64,000 bases of DNA from an uncultured Prevotellaceae bacterium. Lineage in GTDB: Bacteria; Bacteroidota; Bacteroidia; Bacteroidales; Bacteroidaceae. Location: contig CACXMM010000003.1 of NCBI GenBank assembly GCA_902768785.1, forward strand, positions 112,986 to 176,985, in the 5' to 3' direction. Position 1 is the first letter of the stretch, and each line of letters begins with the position of its first letter. A program made the position numbers and the translations under genes. The notes beneath the pieces are model-generated. The model saw nothing but the letters and a program-made list of their open reading frames with translations. It was not told where the DNA came from and ran no database searches. Positions 62,955 through 64,000 of this stretch are shown one piece after another.

Positions 62955-64000
62955 GGAATAAAAAAGGCTTCGAAGTTTGTGTAACTCACAGAAAATTAGT
63001 ACCTTTATAATCGCCAAAAAATAAAGTTCAAACTTAGAAGCCGTGAGCAAAGGTATAACAATTATTTCAGATTTGAGAAGCTTTTTCTCAGAAAATGAAT
63101 CTTCTGGTGCTGTTCCCGTTTTTTGTCGTCAGGAATGCATACCGATACTCGGGCTCTTCATTAAGCCGCCTATTCTGTTGTGAGAAGGACATGTTCTATC
63201 GTTTTATGAATGATGGTAATATCAAGTGGCGCAAGCTGCTGTATGCTATGAATCTCCAGCTGCTGCGTAAGATCAGCCGCAGCACAGAGGCTGAGCATGA
63301 CAAGCCTGTCTGCCTGATTATCGATGACACTGACGCTCCGAAGAGCGGACGTAAGAGTGAGCTCATCGGCAAGGTATTCTCTCACCTTGAGCACAAGAGC
63401 ATCCTCGGTTACAAATGTCTGACGCTGCTTCTGAGCGATGGCATGAGCCAGTTGTTCCTCGATTTCTCGCTTCATGGCGAAGAGGGCCGCAAACCTGACA
63501 AGAAGCAGGGGCTGACGGATAGGCAGCGCAAAGCACGGTATAGCAAGGATCATAGCGGAGAGGCTGTCGAGGAACGCATCAAGGAGTACACGATGTCAAA
63601 GATTGACAAGGCCATCGAGATGGTGAAGTACGCCATCAAGCGCGGCATCCGATTCGACTATCTGCTCATTGACAGCTGGTTTACCTGTGCAGACTTTGTG
63701 AAACTCATTACCAGCCGACACATCAAGTGCCATCTGATTGGTATGATCAAATTGGGAAAGACCAAATACCACACCCAATGGGGCGACTTGACAGCCAACC
63801 AAATCATCAAGAAGCTCCAGAAGCAGGGACTCACCATGCACAATAGGACATTGAAGTGCACTTACTGCACCATAGACGTGAAGTTTGCAGGTACCACCGT
63901 GCGCCTGTTCTTCTCGAAACGAGGCAGGAGTGGGCATTGGAATGGATTGCTCACAACGGATCTCTCGCTCAGTTTTCTCAAAGCATATAGGACGTACGCT
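62955..64000 (+). mobile_element. Insertion sequence, left end, cut by the window edge
   Basis: A DDE transposase gene runs off the window. GGCTTCGAAGTTTG (62968-62981) is inverse to CAAACTTAGAAGCC (about 63029-63042), and the latter lies just before the first in-frame start. The outer boundary is not certain because the right end is missing; the region of changed composition begins near 62955. Confidence 0.65.
63095..64000 (+). CDS. IS4-type DDE transposase, 3' end outside window, N-terminus irregular
   Basis: At least 302 residues are open to the window edge. The catalytic pattern includes CLIIDDTDAPKSGRK (first Asp near residue 75), DYLLIDSWFT (second Asp near residue 185) and an N-terminal RNAYRYSGSSLSRLF block typical of this family. 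The start is doubtful: GTG 63043 opens a different frame with a plausible transposase start (MSKGITIISDLRSFFSENE) that stops near 63181. The family's usual N-terminal 40-60 residues are missing between the two frames, so a frameshift or small deletion is likely and the copy may be inactive. Confidence 0.78.
   Translation, partial: MNLLVLFPFFVVRNAYRYSGSSLSRLFCCEKDMFYRFMNDGNIKWRKLLYAMNLQLLRKISRSTEAEHDKPVCLIIDDTDAPKSGRKSELIGKVFSHLEHKSILGYKCLTLLLSDGMSQLFLDFSLHGEEGRKPDKKQGLTDRQRKARYSKDHSGEAVEERIKEYTMSKIDKAIEMVKYAIKRGIRFDYLLIDSWFTCADFVKLITSRHIKCHLIGMIKLGKTKYHTQWGDLTANQIIKKLQKQGLTMHNRTLKCTYCTIDVKFAGTTVRLFFSKRGRSGHWNGLLTTDLSLSFLKAYRTYA

Noticed and set aside
63170-63553. Minus-strand frames at the right edge (also 63596-63937)
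   Set aside because: They lie opposite the open transposase frame, which has clear family motifs.

Overview
The window looks like a chromosome segment from a Bacteroidales bacterium, most probably Prevotella-like. The evidence is the repeated TAnnTTTG -7 promoter box with a TTTG -33 box, a succinate/propionate module (mutA, mutB and sodium-pump decarboxylase subunits), VirE-type primase/ATPase, BspA-like leucine-rich repeat protein, GxxExxY proteins, AAA ATPases with DUF4143-like tails, and surface-polysaccharide genes. The genus is inference. No rRNA, tRNA or CRISPR array was found.

Layout. 1-3811: end of a glycosyltransferase gene, then an MBOAT O-acyltransferase and an SGNH-like partner, separated by a GxxExxY gene set in short repeats. 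3812-12340: four P-loop ATPase genes and a second GxxExxY gene, laid out like cassettes between about 90-bp foldback sites. 12341-16360: a VirE-like protein, iteron-like repeats and a nucleotidyltransferase-like protein. 16796-22367 (minus strand): polysaccharide genes (WecA/MraY-type transferase, HAD phosphatase, Wzc-type tyrosine kinase, rfbA). 22734-27877: a hypothetical gene, a coiled-coil protein with zapA and rny, and two convergent LuxR-type regulators. 28013-36728: sodium-pump decarboxylase beta, biotin-carrier and gamma subunits and an AspT/YidE-type transporter on the minus strand, divergent from mutA-mutB. 36911-48819: VanW, pgk, esterase, queC, ridA, GH3 glycosidase, TonB receptor and radA. 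48979-55384: leucine-rich repeat protein, lipoprotein plus TPR pair, phospholipase D-like protein. 55481-61229: kdsD/kdsA and gmd/fcl, each pair split by a GxxExxY gene. 61389-64000: a secreted repeat protein and the left end of an insertion sequence.

The striking content is between the genes. Almost every gap holds foldback DNA whose arms are short tandem repeats, often of 9-bp period (TCTGTG, TCTGCG, CACGAAT, ATTCGT and CCGTG families) or 7-bp period (GGAGTGT). Arms within one element match each other better than they match other elements, so they evolve together. Each of the four GxxExxY genes (one truncated) is bounded by its own 9-bp repeat family, and at 9329-9780 the gene sits exactly where neighbouring empty copies have a 26-bp loop. 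Three of the four split a pair of functionally linked genes, always in the same orientation as the host genes. At least six conserved proteins carry in-frame insertions of the same repeat families. I propose, as inference, that GxxExxY nuclease-like proteins and these phased repeats form one mobile or self-maintaining system, and that 4233-11822 is a cassette array built from it.

How the genes work together: MBOAT/SGNH, the WecA-type transferase, Wzc, rfbA, kdsD/kdsA and gmd/fcl supply and modify surface polysaccharide (dTDP-sugars, KDO, GDP-fucose, acetylation). mutA/mutB with the sodium pump serve B12-dependent succinate-propionate conversion. The GH3 enzyme and esterase degrade plant polysaccharide.
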